A DNA stretch of 64,000 bases from Pinus tabuliformis. Taxonomy: Eukaryota > Streptophyta > Pinopsida > Pinales > Pinaceae. The notes beneath the pieces are model-generated. The model saw only the letters and a program-made list of their open reading frames with translations, ran no database searches and had not been told where the DNA came from. The translations under genes were made by a program, and so were the position numbers. The stretch covers positions 766,134,720-766,198,719 of the forward strand of contig CM062813.1 in assembly GCA_031772625.1 (NCBI GenBank). Reading direction: 5' to 3'. Below, piece by piece: positions 45,859-57,966 of the stretch (position 1 is the stretch's first letter; the number at the start of each line of letters is the position of its first letter).

Positions 45859-46040
45859 TATTAGGGTCCTATAATAATAGGATTCATAATTTTGAATTGG
45901 CTATGATTAGTCTTGTAATATTGTACATACTTTTGCTCTTTGCAAAATGTTTTCCCATATTAAAAATAAAAAATGTAAAGAGGGTAAGTCTTAAAAGAAA
46001 AATCAAAGGACTAAAAGAAAAGGATAAAAAAAGAAAATAA
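45849..46040 (+). CDS. Small transmembrane-plus-basic ORF, right LTR copy
   Basis: This is the partner of the frame at 13770. It has 63 codons: an LAMISLVILYILLLFAKCFP hydrophobic stretch, then a basic tail with KRVSLKRKIKGLKEKDKK. The frame, hydrophobic segment and basic tail are kept; changes include Phe/Leu swaps inside the membrane segment. It starts 250 bp after the integrase stop, so in a full-length transcript it would be the first ORF 3' of pol. A membrane role at the 3' end of a retroelement RNA invites comparison with env-like genes, but it is far too short for an envelope protein. Confidence 0.4.
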   Translation: MEPLLGSYNNRIHNFELAMISLVILYILLLFAKCFPILKIKNVKRVSLKRKIKGLKEKDKKRK

Positions 46041-47720
46041 GATATGAAAGCCCACCAAAAAGAGATACAAATAGATTCTGAAAGTGATGCAAATTCAAAT
46101 GCCACTACTTTTTACTTTACTTGCCAAAATAAGATTGTGTGCAGCTTGTCAAAAATGCCACTATCCATGATGGTCAAAAAGTTTAATCTTGATTCATTCA
46201 TGCTTTAAATTTCATGTTGATAGATAGAGAATAAAGATCTAGCCAAATTGTTTAATATTGGCAGATCAATAGTTAGGTAGAGAATAAATAATGAGCTAAA
46301 TAGTTTAATCTGAGCCATTGGAAGTTACAAGGTTAGAATCAAATAGTTTTCTTATCAAAGAAAAAGAAAGGAAGGGTCAGCAAGGTCAAATGCACCTAAT
46401 AAATGAAGAGAAAATGTTATGGTAAGTAAAGGGTAGGTAGAAGAGATTTTGGAATGCACAAGGTTGCAAGCTCAAATGCACCTTCATTATGCTTAATACT
46501 ATGTTTTATGTGTAGGGGAAATTATCAAAGAAAGAGGACATTCAAGCTCATTCATTAATTTCCTCTCATTTTCACTAAACCCCTTGCATGTATAAATTAT
46601 TAATTTCCCTTCATTACCCCCTCATTACTTTTCATTCCCCAATGTTTTCCCCCTTCTGGATTCCAAAGGACCCTCCCCTTTTCATTTTCCCTTATTCTAA
46701 CACATTTCCATTGTAAAAACCCTTTGCCTTCATTTTAACCCTTTCTACCCTTTATTTCACCCCTTTCCCTAGACATTTCCCTTTAAAAATCATTCCCTCA
46801 TTATTAATTTCCATTTTCCCTTGTAAACCCACTAAAACCCCCTTATACTAAGTTTAAAAGGTTAAATGTATCGGGCCCCATTAAAAACCCTCCCTGATAC
46901 CCTTCTGACTCAACCCTTATGTTATTTTAACCTATAGTCTTGCATTTTATTAACCCATCGCATACATTACTTCCCTTTACATTTTAATTGAAAAGCCTAA
47001 CCCCACACCCCAACTCACCCCTCGCAACTCCACTGCACAATATCCCTCCAATCGTCCACCTCTAGATCCAATGGCCCATAACCATATCTCATGCTCCCAT
47101 CGTTCAAACATTAAAATCCCAAAAGCATGTGAGATTCATGGTTTTTCCCAAGCACCATTTTGCTACGTTGTAGCCCCATGTTATATCGCGTGCTCTAGAA
47201 AAATACCACCCTTCGCTCAAAAGTGGTGCGATATGCCATAAAACCCCCCACTGTTCATTCATTGATCTTTAAAAACCAAAAAGTCGCCCTTTCTGCCCTT
47301 TTACTGTTATTTTGTTGCAAACACCTCTGCCAACCAATTTTGAAGCCCATAAACCATGTGCAACTATTTTAACCAACTTCACGGCCAAAATATCCTCTAG
47401 AATTCAATTTGAAGCAACACAAAAACAATTGAAGACTCATAAAGCCTCCACTTCTCCCACAGAACCCTGATTGCACACCAAATCTCCATTTTCCAGGTAT
47501 TCTTGAAAGAACCAGAATGGCCCTCCACTTAAGCTCCGCATAGTGTTTTTAAAAGGTTAATTAATTAAATTAATTAAAAAATTTGCCAAACTAAAAAAAC
47601 TCACTGTGCATCCGAAGAAATCATTTTCTGCAGACTGTATTCACCCTTCCCACTATTCCAGTGCTCCTAACCCTACTTCTAAATCCAGAGAAAGAGTAAT
47701 TCAATAAAATAAACAAAATT
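46041..47720 (+). other. Non-coding U3 between the two LTR ORFs
   Basis: C/T-rich blocks cover 46550-46900. From 47056 to 47510 is the only copy in the window of the LTR part deleted from the 5' LTR. I see no gene. Confidence 0.55.
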
Positions 47721-50700
47721 ATGGCTTCCTAGATAATTTTGAATGAGAAACCCCTGCAAACCCCTCACCTAGATATTGACCACCTCCCATTGGCTGATAG
47801 AGATTTTCAAATCAAAGACACAGTTTCCCCTAGCCATCTATTGAAACTCCACTATAGGAGTAAAGACAAATTCCTCAACCACAGTGATGATATTCAGTTA
47901 TGGGAATCAAATTTTCCCAAATACTTGTTCCCACAGGTATACTGGTTCCCTGAAATCATCCACCTATGCAAACTATGCTATATCCCAAGCCAAAGAGCCA
48001 TTGTCTCTCCTAACCAGTAGATTTTATTTACAATCACTACAGAGTTAATCAAACAAATGTTGCAGGTCTAGCCAAATCCAAATGAAACCCCATTTTCCAT
48101 TGAAAACCTACTTGAACTCTACTTGAAGCTAGACCTTCCCAAAACGTCTCAAATCTTTCAAACTTTCATCCTAGAAGAGGCCCCATATTCCTACAGACAG
48201 TCCTCCATACTCTGCCACCATTTTCTCTGAGAGGGCCAGACAAATTGTAACCATGCTCTCTTGAATTCTAGGATAAACCACTGATGAGCATGTAGATGAG
48301 CCTATACTTTCTTTCCTCTCTATTTTTTTACCAAGCAAGCATCCAACTATAGTCTTCAACTTTTCCCAGTTCATGGCAGACAGAATCCATGATCAACTGA
48401 TCAGATTTCCAAATGAAAGAGTATTAAAATACTCTTCAGTATTGTTCCACATGTTCTTATATTTCCGATCATACAAGTTTCCAGTCAACATCCAAAATTT
48501 GGACACTAAGGGCCATCCCAAATCAGTCATCTTTTGGACACCCTCAATCCAAAAGTATTCCACTGTATTCAACTACAAGGAGTTCATTGATTCCTTTGTT
48601 CATCCAGTTCTCAATATGCTAAGTAGTAGCAATCAACCAAGGATCAGTGATGAGATAAAGAGAGTTTTGTAGTTGTCTAAGAACAATAGAATAGGAGACT
48701 GGTATCTATACCAGGACCACACTAAAATTAGAATATATGGATGCCAGATCACTCCCTATAAGCTGCCCAAATATCTCCCCATGAGGATATTTGCGTTAGA
48801 GTATATCAAGCAAATTATAAATTCAGATGATGTAAATTTTCTATCAGCTAGGAAGAAAACACAGTTCAAGATAAAAAAACTAGCTTGGTACTTTTATCTA
48901 TAATAATAGGGAGGCTGGGGAAGAAGCAGAGAAGTGTTTACAAGAAATTAGGTTCAGTAGTAGTTTCATGTGGCAGTATGACCCTTTAGGAGTCATAAAC
49001 AAACTAAGACTCAAATTTAAATTGAGTCCTTTTATGCATGAGTCCAGAACAAACATTGAAAAATATTCCAACCAATCAGAGTGGTTGGAAAATACCTTGA
49101 TAGATATCGAGAAACGAATGGATACTAGTTCCAATTTGCATACTCCAACCCTACAGGATAGAAATGCAAAAAGGACCAGGGAAGAAGGTTCTTGCTCCAA
49201 CAAGGATACAACAGATGATAGATTTGAAATCATTTACAGGAAGAAGCCCAAGCTAAATCTTGTAAATGAGCAAGAAGAGATAACTGAGACAGTTGAGACA
49301 CTTCAAATCATTTATACAAGTACAGGGGTTAGAGAGAGCACAACTCTAGCAGTTTCAGAGGGAACTCGTCAGCCTTCCACCTCTAATACTCAAAGTATTC
49401 AGAAACAGCTTAGCATTAAAGTCTCATCATCAAGCAAACCAGTGTATAAGGAAAAAGACATAAAGGAGAAGTATAAAGAGATAAAATTAAGAAATGAGGC
49501 ATTGAAAGCTGAAACATATGCCCAATATTTCAAACAGACTCCTAGCAATCAGAATAGGTTAATGTCAACTTTTGGCATTAAAATTGGTAAAATGCAAATG
49601 ACCTTTTTGCAACCTACAGTCCAGCAGCCTAAGTCATTAGCAGATTACAGGAAGACCAAATTTGAAGTTTTGGCAAGTGATGTTCACCCTATTGATCAAA
49701 TTGAATTTCATAAGCAGGCAGGAGAAATGATATACTCAACGATGACCAACAAGGCCATGAGTGTACAAAAACTTCAGAATTCTCTAGACAATATCACAAT
49801 AAAGTTTAAGGTAGAGAAACAATCCTCACAAGCAAAGGATAACATAATGAAGTCACTGGAATACTTGGTTATTAAGATTGGATATAATCCAAATGACATC
49901 AAGGTTGCAGAAATGCTCATAAAGAAGAAAAATGAAGACATTGCTGCTTTGAAGAAACAACTAAAATTGCCTCCTTCTAAACATCCATAGACCAAGGAAT
50001 TTCTAGAGAGACAAATCCAAAAAGATGAGATGATGGACCTCATTCTCCAGCTAAATGCTCAATTGAAAGAAATGGAGAATGAAATGGATGATTTAGTACA
50101 GGGGAACAAGCCACCATTGAAGTAGCTACTGCTACTGCTATTCCTATAGTTACTACAACAGTTCCTTCTACTTTGGCAGCTTCATTGGCCCCAACAGCTC
50201 CACTAGCTACAACACTTCCAACTGCATCAGCAACTACATCAGCAATAGGTTCAACAACAACAACTCATCCTAGTGATGAAGTAGCTAAACTGGTCAAAGC
50301 CATGGAGGATATGTCCATCCAAACCACTGAAATAAATAGACTTAAGGAACAAATAAAAAGTCTAGAGGATGAGAAGAAATTGGCTCAAATCATGCATAAG
50401 AATGAAGTTCAAAAGACAAACAGGTTGAATGAAAGGATATAGAAGTTGGAGAAAGAATTAACACTGAAAGAGCCACTAGCCCAAGCAAAACAAATTTTAT
50501 GGGCCAATATCATTGACTCAGTCAATGATATTTGGCCATCTATACAAGTGATATTTGAGCAGAATGATTTGGTCAAAGAGGTTGGTGAAGTAATTCAAAG
50601 GGTCAGAGCTGAACTCAGAAATATGTTAGAAGAAGCCTCAAGAATAATCTAGTTCCTTAACTCAAAGAACAAGTATGAGTTGTAGGAGCTTGGAATAGCT

Positions 50701-51138
50701 GACAAAACTGGTACCATACTAGAGGTGAAGAAGGTAATCACTAAGAGGAACCCGATGACACAACTTGAGGATAAGTGCCAAACAATGGAGCTAGCAAAAG
50801 CTATATTTATGGCCAAATTTGATACCTTGAGGCAGAAAGGCCTACCTAATCCATTGGTAATTAATGACATGTTGATGCCACATGGAGATTATGATAAGAG
50901 AATTAGAGAAGTGGCAAAGGAACAAGCCAACAGTTCCTCCATGAAAGGGATGCCTACAGGAAAAGTCCTTTACCAGGATTTCGAGAACCTCTTTTACCTC
51001 CAACATGAGGTAAAACATCTCTTCATAAACATGCCTACTTTTGAAAAATACACTGAGGTTGATGAAATCTACAGAAGAATGGTAAATATTAAATTACCAG
51101 ATGCAGAAACTTGGGAAGAATTGAATTATTTACTATGA
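47721..51138 (+). pseudogene. Long U3 ORF of the large Tat element, right copy
   Basis: This is the fuller copy. From ATG 47721 it reads MAS, TAG, then ILNEKP and LPLADRDFQIKDTVSPSHLL, continuing in pieces (48373-48672, 48673-48903) to a long open stretch, 48968-49990 (340 codons) with KRTREEGSCSNKDTTDDRFE, LMSTFGIKIGKMQMTFLQP and KVAEMLIKKKNEDIAALKKQ. A Thr/Ala/Pro-rich hinge follows near 50120-50270. The heptad-rich end includes EINRLKEQIKSLEDEKKLAQ, SVNDIWPSIQVIFEQNDLV and KGLPNPLVINDMLMPHGDYD, finishing LNYLL at 51138. Total about 1000-1140 codons. I see no catalytic motif. A helical head plus hinge plus coiled coil would suit a structural or RNA-particle role; this is inference. Confidence 0.55.
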
Positions 51139-51401
51139 AGATGAAAGGTAAAACAAAGTAGTGAAGGTAAAACAACAAATTAGCTAAGTCAAAGGGTATC
51201 AGTCAAAAGGCAGAGTAAAAGAATAACCAATGTAAAGAAACAACCAAAGAGAGAAAGAATCAAAAGATAAAAACAACAAACAATAAAAGAGGGACAACTT
51301 GCATTCGTTACATATCTGTCTTTATCTTCTTGCATGAAGATATTTCTTTTTCCTTGAATAATTCCTAAAACAGTTTAGGGTATTTTGTAATAAGCTTTTT
51401 G

Positions 51402-51409
51402 TATAAATA
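51402..51409 (+). promoter_or_regulatory. TATA box of the large Tat element, 3' LTR
   Basis: TATAAATA, in the same context as 33314-33321. Confidence 0.7.
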
Positions 51410-51843
51410 CTTCATAATTTGAAGTATATAGTGTGGATTGCTGAACATTTCTATAGCTATTATTGATCTAAAAACCTAAGGGTTTATTGTAACATTTCAA
51501 GTCAGTGGATTGGACTGAGTAAAAAAGGCATTGCATTATAGGATTCATGTGTTGGGCCACTTCAGTGAAGTATCTTTCATTTGTTAAATTGTTATTTTCT
51601 TAAGTATTTCACATACATACATGTTTTCCGATTTGAATAAAATAACTGGAATTTTACTTTAGAATTTGTTTAAGTACACTCTGTCCTGAACACTTATTCA
51701 TTTTTATGTTTTCTTATGATATCCAGACTAGGGAATTGTTCATTGCTCCCTAGTTTTGATTGACCTCTTTCACTTCCTTCATTATCCGGTTTGATGAATC
51801 CTTAACTACCCTTTGACCCCGATTGAAAAACCACTTCACCATC

Positions 51844-54095
51844 TATTACACAACATTTTGTCACTGTCCCTGTACTCCTTGTTCCTTGATCACAGAGGAC
51901 CTCTACAGTGAACCCCACATGCTTTGACTTCATGGAGAAACTCCCATTATGTCCCTCTTCATGAGCAGATCATTTCCCTTTTGCACCATTTCCCCTGAAA
52001 CTTCTATTTTGCCCAATTTACAAGACCATCGCTAATGACATTTATCCTCCCCGTGCCGATGTGAAGATATTAGCACTGTTCCCCATGGCGATCGGTGCAA
52101 TTGAGCTATGTTCCAGTCACGCCAGTCCTATTATGGAAAGTTTTTAAAATTAGAGCTGAAGCTTCCATCTCTAGAAGCTTCGTAATGGAAGTTTGGTAAA
52201 TGGTTTGGTCGGATGGGGTCAAGGAAGTTTGGTAAATGGTTTTTGGTCGGATGGGCTCCTTTCCCCTATAATGATGGGATTACCTCAAGGGATAAGTCCT
52301 CCCATGAGAAGAGGATCCATCTCCCATCCATATTTCCTATATAAACCTCCCTTCTTCCCAAGCACAAACTAGTGACTAGTTTGAAAATTAGAGTTAGAGT
52401 TTTGGCTGAGTGTAAATATACTAGACAAGCAAGCTATTACTATTTGTAGCCATCTAGTTGTGTGAGGGAGAAGTGTGTTCGGTTTGGAGTGAAGCATAAA
52501 GAGAAGAGTATTTAAACTATTGTTGTTTGAAGCCATCATGAAATGCTAGCAGAAGTGTGTGGGAACCTGGTCTTGTCAGAGGAATACTACAATGTCAAGA
52601 TGAATGGTTGTAATCTCTCTTTGAATATTAATATATGCAACTATCGATTGATTTCCTACATGTTTTGTAATTTTACATTTTCGCGTCTTAATGCTTCTTG
52701 ACTCATTAAGTAGGTTGAATTGCAATTTGTCTATTATTATGTTTGTGTGTTGTTGTTGTTTACTTGTTTCAGAAGCTTGAAGAAGGAAGCGAGATATTGC
52801 TGGAGCAAGCAAGCGAGGACATCATCAAGCAGGATAAGTGACCAAGAGGTAGGCCCTCTTGATTGATTCTAACCTAGGGAAATCTTCCATAGAATGTATC
52901 TGTTGTGGCTAGACCCATTATTGGGCTAGAGGAATTCATTCGTGTCCACACTTATAATTTGTTTGTGTTCAATGAGAAGCTTGTGGGCTCATCGAGTCCG
53001 GTTGTGGGTGTGTTTTCTCCTTGCATTTGTTTTTGGTCCCTCTTATGACTTTGGCCTCTTTTTGCACAAGTTTGAAAATTTTTTGTTTACTAGTTTGAAC
53101 GTCTTTTTCGAGCATACATTACATTGTTGGTCTTGTGTTTGGCAAAGTTGGTGTTTCGTCAATCTGAATGAACTTCCCTTTTCATGTTTTCATCTGTTTG
53201 AAGAGCTCATAGTCTCGAAATTTTTTCATTGTAAGATTGTATGTGAAAGTTTGTTTGGTTGTTTCATGGGAAAGTGTGAAATTATTGCTTGTTGCATTAT
53301 TATGATTTGCATCTCTTAAAAACTAGAATTGCATTAGCATTTGAAAAGGGAGAGAATTTTTTTCATTTTGAAAGGACTGATAGATAAGTGTTGGTAAGGA
53401 AATTAGGAATTGGAATGCATTTTTCATTAGTTTATTTTTTTAAAAGTGAAGTAGTGAAAAATCATTTCGTTTTCAATTGCTTGATTGTTTTCATTTTATT
53501 GAGTAGTTTCTACCCTCTCTAGTGTAGGCATTTCATCGAATTGAAAGGGTCTTGTCCCATTTAGTTGGATTTTAAGTTTTTCGAGTAGCATTGCTAAGAC
53601 CTGAAAACTGAAACTTAACTCAAGATCAACTCCAAAATGAATTCAATTTACCTAAGGCGCATTTGACATTAACGATCACATCTAGAAGGTCTCAACCTCC
53701 TTGTGAACATGATACACTAAACAAAAAATTCGAGGAGATTGCCTGCTCGTACTTCTTGGTTCACTAGGAGGGATTCTGTAGTTCACGGTTGCCTGGTAAT
53801 CCTGTTTACCTAGATCAACCAAAGTAGTTATTTGATATTTTTGACTCATTAAATTTAAAAGATCATCTGAGCACTTGTCCTTTCGAGCTCGTTTCCAATC
53901 GAAAGTGATATAATCATATTTGTTTCTTTCTCGACTCTTAAAAATGAAAGAACATCAGTATGTTATGCTTCTTAAATAATTGATTGCCCACGATCCAAAA
54001 CATCTTATTATATTTTTGATCAAATCATGAGTTCCATTAAAAGTAGATTTTAAAGCCTTGAAGTTATTTTTTCTGTCGACTATGACAAGGTCATC
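51844..54095 (+). other. LTR and leader of the second Tat-like element
   Basis: No gene is recognisable. A TATA box (TATATAAA, 52338-52345) and a possible transcribed leader are present. A 28-bp phrase around GGAAGTTTGGTAAATGGTTT is repeated at about 52188 and 52225. A candidate splice donor (CAAGAGGTAGG, near 52848) and segments at 52700-53670 resemble 12500-13670. I could not find the LTR ends or a clear primer site. The frame at 52942-53319 is Cys/Phe-rich and has no support. Confidence 0.4.
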
Positions 54096-56090
54096 ATGGC
54101 TGAACCATCTAGTTCACCCATTTCCTCTTCCTCTCCTTTATCTGAAAGATTGTTCGAGGAGCCACTTCCTGAGTTATCAGAGCCATTTGAGGACCAAAAT
54201 GTTGAACTCGCAATTGTTTTTAGTGTTCAACCATTATCATCTCGTCCTCTACCTACTTTAGATTTAGGGTCATCTACTAGCCTTGACCCAGAATCTCCAG
54301 ATCTGTTCGAACTCCAGAGAACTCGTCGATCATTGATGGTCAGCTTGGACTGGTTATCTATCCTCCAATCCCTCTGTTTGATACTGTTGAGACATCACCA
54401 CATCGCCCTTACAGTCCATACGATCAACTGGGTGTCCCTTTGGAACTATCCCCCAGTACACATTCAATTGTCCGTCATCATTTGTTTCCAGACATGGAAA
54501 CCAAAGGTGATGCTCCAGTCACTTCTCCAGATGAGTCTGAAGTCTCAACTTGACACACTATTGAGGGGGAAGAATTGCAGTCACAGTTCCCTCCCGAGGG
54601 TTTCCCTTATTCAGAAGGTATTCCTGCTAGCTTACCACCCGACTATGTGTATTTAGGGCACTTAGTTTGAGGCACACCTAGTGCCTGATCACTCTACCAT
54701 AAATCTGTTTGGGTGTCAGGCGTCAGACTTACATCAGGTCTGTTCAACACGAACATGACTTTCCAACCAGTTGTTACTTCAGTCCCGGTGCAACCCACTA
54801 TCCCAAACACTCTTGTATCATCGATCCCAGTTACGCATCAGTCTCAACTGGCGGTTTCAAAGATTGTCTCTGCTAGTTCTTCTGCCCTGTTAGTCAGTGG
54901 CTAGATTGTGCCACCACCTGGAGGGAAGAAGCTGAATGTCTCTATGGTTTTAGGTGCCACTAATGTGAGCGACTCACAAGATCACATGCCTATTATAAAC
55001 CAGCCCTCTTCTGGTATGATTTATAACCCTGCTGACCCTACAGGATCAAGCAATGTCCAATACCAACAAGTCCAAAATTCTGGTGGTCCATCTAGTTTGA
55101 GCAATGTTCAGTATCAGCAGCCCTATGGGGGTTAGGTCCAATACCAAACTCCTTATGTTCCATAAGGTTCTCAAGGATTGGTTAATCAACCTTACACCCT
55201 CCAGCCTGGGCAGTACATCTAGCTTGGCTACGACTAGATTTAGTTCGGTAATTTCCCGAGCACTATTCAAGTACACTTGCAACAACAAGGACACCTTTTG
55301 CAACAACCAGGGCAGTGTTTGTTACTGCAAGGGCAACCTTTGTTGCAACAAGGACTTTCCGCGCAACAACAAGGGAAGATTATCCTGTAGTAAGGTCCCC
55401 TGCAACAACCACAAGGTCAGTCCTTTCAACAGTTGCAGCAGGCTGCACAACAGTAGATGAAATATGCTCTACATACCTCTCAACCCATACCCTCGCAGGG
55501 CCAACCTCTGCAACCCCAGGGACAAATTTTGCAACCGCAAGGTCAACCCTTGCAATAAAAAAACCAACCAGGGCAGCAGCAACCCTTGTATACCTATAAA
55601 CAAGGGCAACTCTTGCAGGGATAGGTTCAAGGTCAAATCCTATAGCAGCAGGTGTAGAATCCTCTTGTCTAGGACCAACAGGTTCAGAATCCTGCCGGCC
55701 AAGGGCACCAAGTACAAAATCCCTATGTCCAAGGGCAACAAGCATATCAACCTTATGCCCAAGGAATGTAGGTCCAGAGCCCTCTTGTTTAGGGACAACA
55801 GGCCCAACAGCCCTATGTTCCACGACAACATGTCCCATACCCATATGTCCAAGGTCAATAGGCTCAACAACCTGTGCATGGACAATTTCCAGGTATTCAA
55901 GGTCCAAATCCTCCCTTTGGTCAAGGTAATCCATAATGGGGGCAGCCTTAGATGCCATATGGCTAAAATCCCCCACTGTGGTGTCAAAATCCTTAACAAC
56001 AGGGATGGGCTCCTCCTTATGGGCCCACCTATCGACCTCCTATGCATTTTAACACTCAATTACCTTTCTTTACTAGCCTCTGGTGTCATC
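54096..56090 (+). pseudogene. gag: Gln-rich N-terminal gag region of the second Tat-like element
   Basis: The probable start is ATG 54096 (MAEPSSSPISSSSPL), with a Ser/Pro-rich acidic part up to about 54660. After shifts, one frame from 54908 reads PPPGGKKLNVSMVLGATNVS and then, from about 55050, a low-complexity tract built on Gln, Pro, Gly, Tyr and Val. Phrases such as SNVQYQQ, LLQQPGQ, QGQPLQPQGQ and QQAQQPYVP repeat to about 56000. Over 15 TAG codons interrupt this tract, nearly all where CAG would continue the repeat. It is a prion-like, disordered gag extension. No known enzyme motif is present. Minus-strand frames here (55380-55976) are shadows of the repeat. Confidence 0.6.
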
Positions 56091-56097
56091 CAAGATA

Positions 56098-57000
56098 CCA
56101 AGTGATTGCCCAAAGTTCAATGGAAAAGCTAAAGAAGATCCTCAGGCCCATGTGATGACATATCACCTTTGGTGCTCGTCGAACTCATATGTGGACGACT
56201 CCATTCATCTTTGTCTTTTCCAATGAACCCTCACGAGTGCTGCAGCAAAATGGTACATTGAGCTACCTCGAAGTACTTTTCATGACTTCAATTCGTTAGC
56301 CATGGCCTTTCTCACGCATTTTCAGCTCCCAGTTCGTTATGAAATAAGCACCTAACTTCTCACATCACTTAAGCAAGACACTGCGACACACATCTCTGAT
56401 CATATCCATGAATGGAGATGTAGATGTCGACTGATCAAGTTTGAGATAGTTGATCAGTTTCTCATTGAATGTTTTACTAAATCGTTTGTAGCCCCAATTG
56501 CTTGCGATATATCCATGGGTGGATGCGTCACTAAAGAGTAAGCCATCGGTCATGCCCAGTACTTGGACCTGGTCTACTCTCAGTCTGGAACCTTATATGA
56601 ATTGTTACCCAATGCTCCGCAGCCATCATCCGATCCTGCGACATTGAAGTCACCTGTTGTCCCTCCCGTTGATGGAGTTATTGGTTCAGTATCCCAGGCC
56701 CCTGCCAAAACTTCTTCCAAACAGAAGTCGGTCGTGAATACTACTCCCAACAATTCATCTCAAAACCCTCTAGGCCCTGGTAAAACCTTAGAGGTCCATG
56801 TTGTTAAGTCTGCCGTAGTGGACAAATCCTTGAAAGGAAAAATGAAAGGAAAAGGCAAAGGCAAAGCCGATGCCCTGAAATAGGGTCCTCCCAAATTGTC
56901 TGCTGGTGAATATTCACAATGGAAACCTAAGTATCCCTGCCTCATTTGCGAGGAGGATCACTATGTTAAGGATTGTTCATGACGATCTAAAAATAATTGA
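56098..57000 (+). pseudogene. gag: gag capsid and zinc knuckle of the second Tat-like element
   Basis: The capsid reads CPKFNGKAKEDPQAHVMTYH (56110-56170), SAAAKWYIELPRSTFHDFNS (near 56235), FLTHFQLPVRYEIST, a TAA, LLTSLKQDTATHISDHIHEW and IECFTKSFVAPIACDI, the usual Retrotrans_gag order. A Ser/Pro-rich linker and a strongly basic block (KGKMKGKGKGKADALK, near 56835-56880) precede one CCHC knuckle: CLICEEDHYVKDC (56940-56980, C-x2-C-x4-H-x4-C). The basic block would bind RNA. Stops are TGA, TAA and TAG singles; the frame is otherwise open. Confidence 0.78.
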
Positions 57001-57179
57001 TTGCTCAAGGGGACCCTTGCTATCCTCAAAGAGCCTTTTCCGTCTTAGCAGAATCAGATGGTAGACCAATCCTAATCTGCTTCCTCTAGATTTCAAGTGT
57101 TCATGATGAGAATGCCCATTAATGTGGCCACCTGATCAAAAGATTATCAAACTCCAACTTCCACAGTAGGGAAATAAAA

Positions 57180-57966
57180 AGAAGCTCCACCTTCTTCTTC
57201 TACCCCGAATTCTAGCCCTCTGCAAATCGAGTGCCCTAACCCTAATTCTGCTACACGACCACCCTCTTGAGGTGTGCTACGAAAATCCTCATATAATCCC
57301 AATGCCCTAGCGCTCAACATTGAAATATTGTTGAAGATTTGGCTCAGGCCGTCAGCTATGTCAGCTCTCGAGGTACTCCAAAGCTATCCATCGCAGCGGA
57401 AATATTTGTTGTCGGCTATCGGGGGCATCGATCCCACCGATTCTAATTTGATTTGTTTTGATCTAGAGAACCATGTTCCGAGACTCCCTCATCAGATTGC
57501 TTTTCTTATTCAGATAATCATTATTGAAAAGACCATCCATTGCACTGTCATCGATGAAGGTGCTTCTACCTGCATCATGTCAACTGCGTGCTAGAAGGCT
57601 ATTGGTTCCCCTACACTAAACCAGTCTCCGAACACATTGGAAGCTTTCTATGGGTGCAATTTGCAACCCTTCAGTGTCTTACCCAACCTTGAAATCACCG
57701 TGGAAGGCAAGATAGCAAAAGTCGAAGAAGAGATTGTTGACACCAATCTAAATTATAATCTTCTACTCGGCCAAAGTTGGACTCATGCCATGCATGCCAT
57801 GGCCTCCTCTTTGTTTCGAGTGATCCATTTTACCTATCAAGGGAGGATTGTCACCATTGATCAGCTTTCTTTCTTTGACTCTTCCTCATCTGATGGTAAT
57901 GTTCGGTATGTAAAGCACTTTGGTGCTACCTTTAAGAGTGTGGGGGAAGGTCTCTTCAAAGATTAA
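57180..57966 (+). pseudogene. Protease of the second Tat-like element
   Basis: A leader with RPSAMSALEVLQSYPSQRKY and SAIGGIDPTDSNLICFDLEN precedes the catalytic motif IDEGASTCIMS at about 57550-57582. A TAG then falls in AC-KAIGSP. The flap side (LEITVEGKIAKVEEEIVDT) and the second motif NYNLLLGQSWTHAM (near 57750-57790) follow, and the reading ends KDVSVGEG-like residues near 57964. The D-E-G-A-S form instead of D-S/T-G-A is a variant I recall from some plant Tat proteases. Two stops break it. Confidence 0.75.

Larger units (their letters stand above)
13771..51843 (+). mobile_element. Large Tat/Ogre-like Ty3/gypsy element with nested insertions
   Basis: The ends are defined by two long direct repeats: 13771-14961 plus 30335-33770 on the left, and 45859-51843 on the right. 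Between them lie a primer binding site (34100), gag, protease, archaeal RNase H, RT, gypsy RNase H and integrase, on the plus strand. The 5' LTR is interrupted by copia 2 and by a gag/protease element, and the integrase by copia 3. Without these, the element would be about 24 kb, with LTRs near 6 kb. An alternative reading is an LTR of about 1.65 kb with the long ORF in a leader, followed by a second tandem copy. The primer site at 34100, downstream of the long ORF and directly 5' of gag, argues for the large-LTR reading. Confidence 0.7.
45859..51843 (+). repeat. 3' LTR of the large Tat element (end truncated)
   Basis: The LTR starts TATTAGGGTCC (the left copy has TGTTAGGCTCC) and matches the two left segments in order. 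At 51843 it breaks off after AAACCACTTCACCATC, about 330 bp short of the end seen in the left copy. It includes the small ORF, the C/T-biased tract (46550-46900), about 460 bp absent from the left copy (47052-47510), the long ORF and a TATA box at 51402-51409. Confidence 0.8.

Noticed and set aside
47518-51843. Second, tandem Tat element starting here with the long ORF in its leader
   Set aside because: The alternative needs a primer site near 47.5 kb, and none is seen. The only good one lies after the left copy of the ORF. It is not fully excluded.
52942-53319. 125-codon Cys/Phe-rich frame in the leader of the second Tat-like element
   Set aside because: No motif or start context is seen, and the T-rich base composition explains it.
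54096-54656. Host Ser/Pro-rich protein gene
   Set aside because: It is directly followed by the Gln-rich and capsid parts of a retroelement gag and belongs to it.
55380-55976. 198-codon minus-strand frame opposite the Gln-rich gag
   Set aside because: It is the reverse shadow of the CAG/CAA repeat, which lacks stops on that strand.
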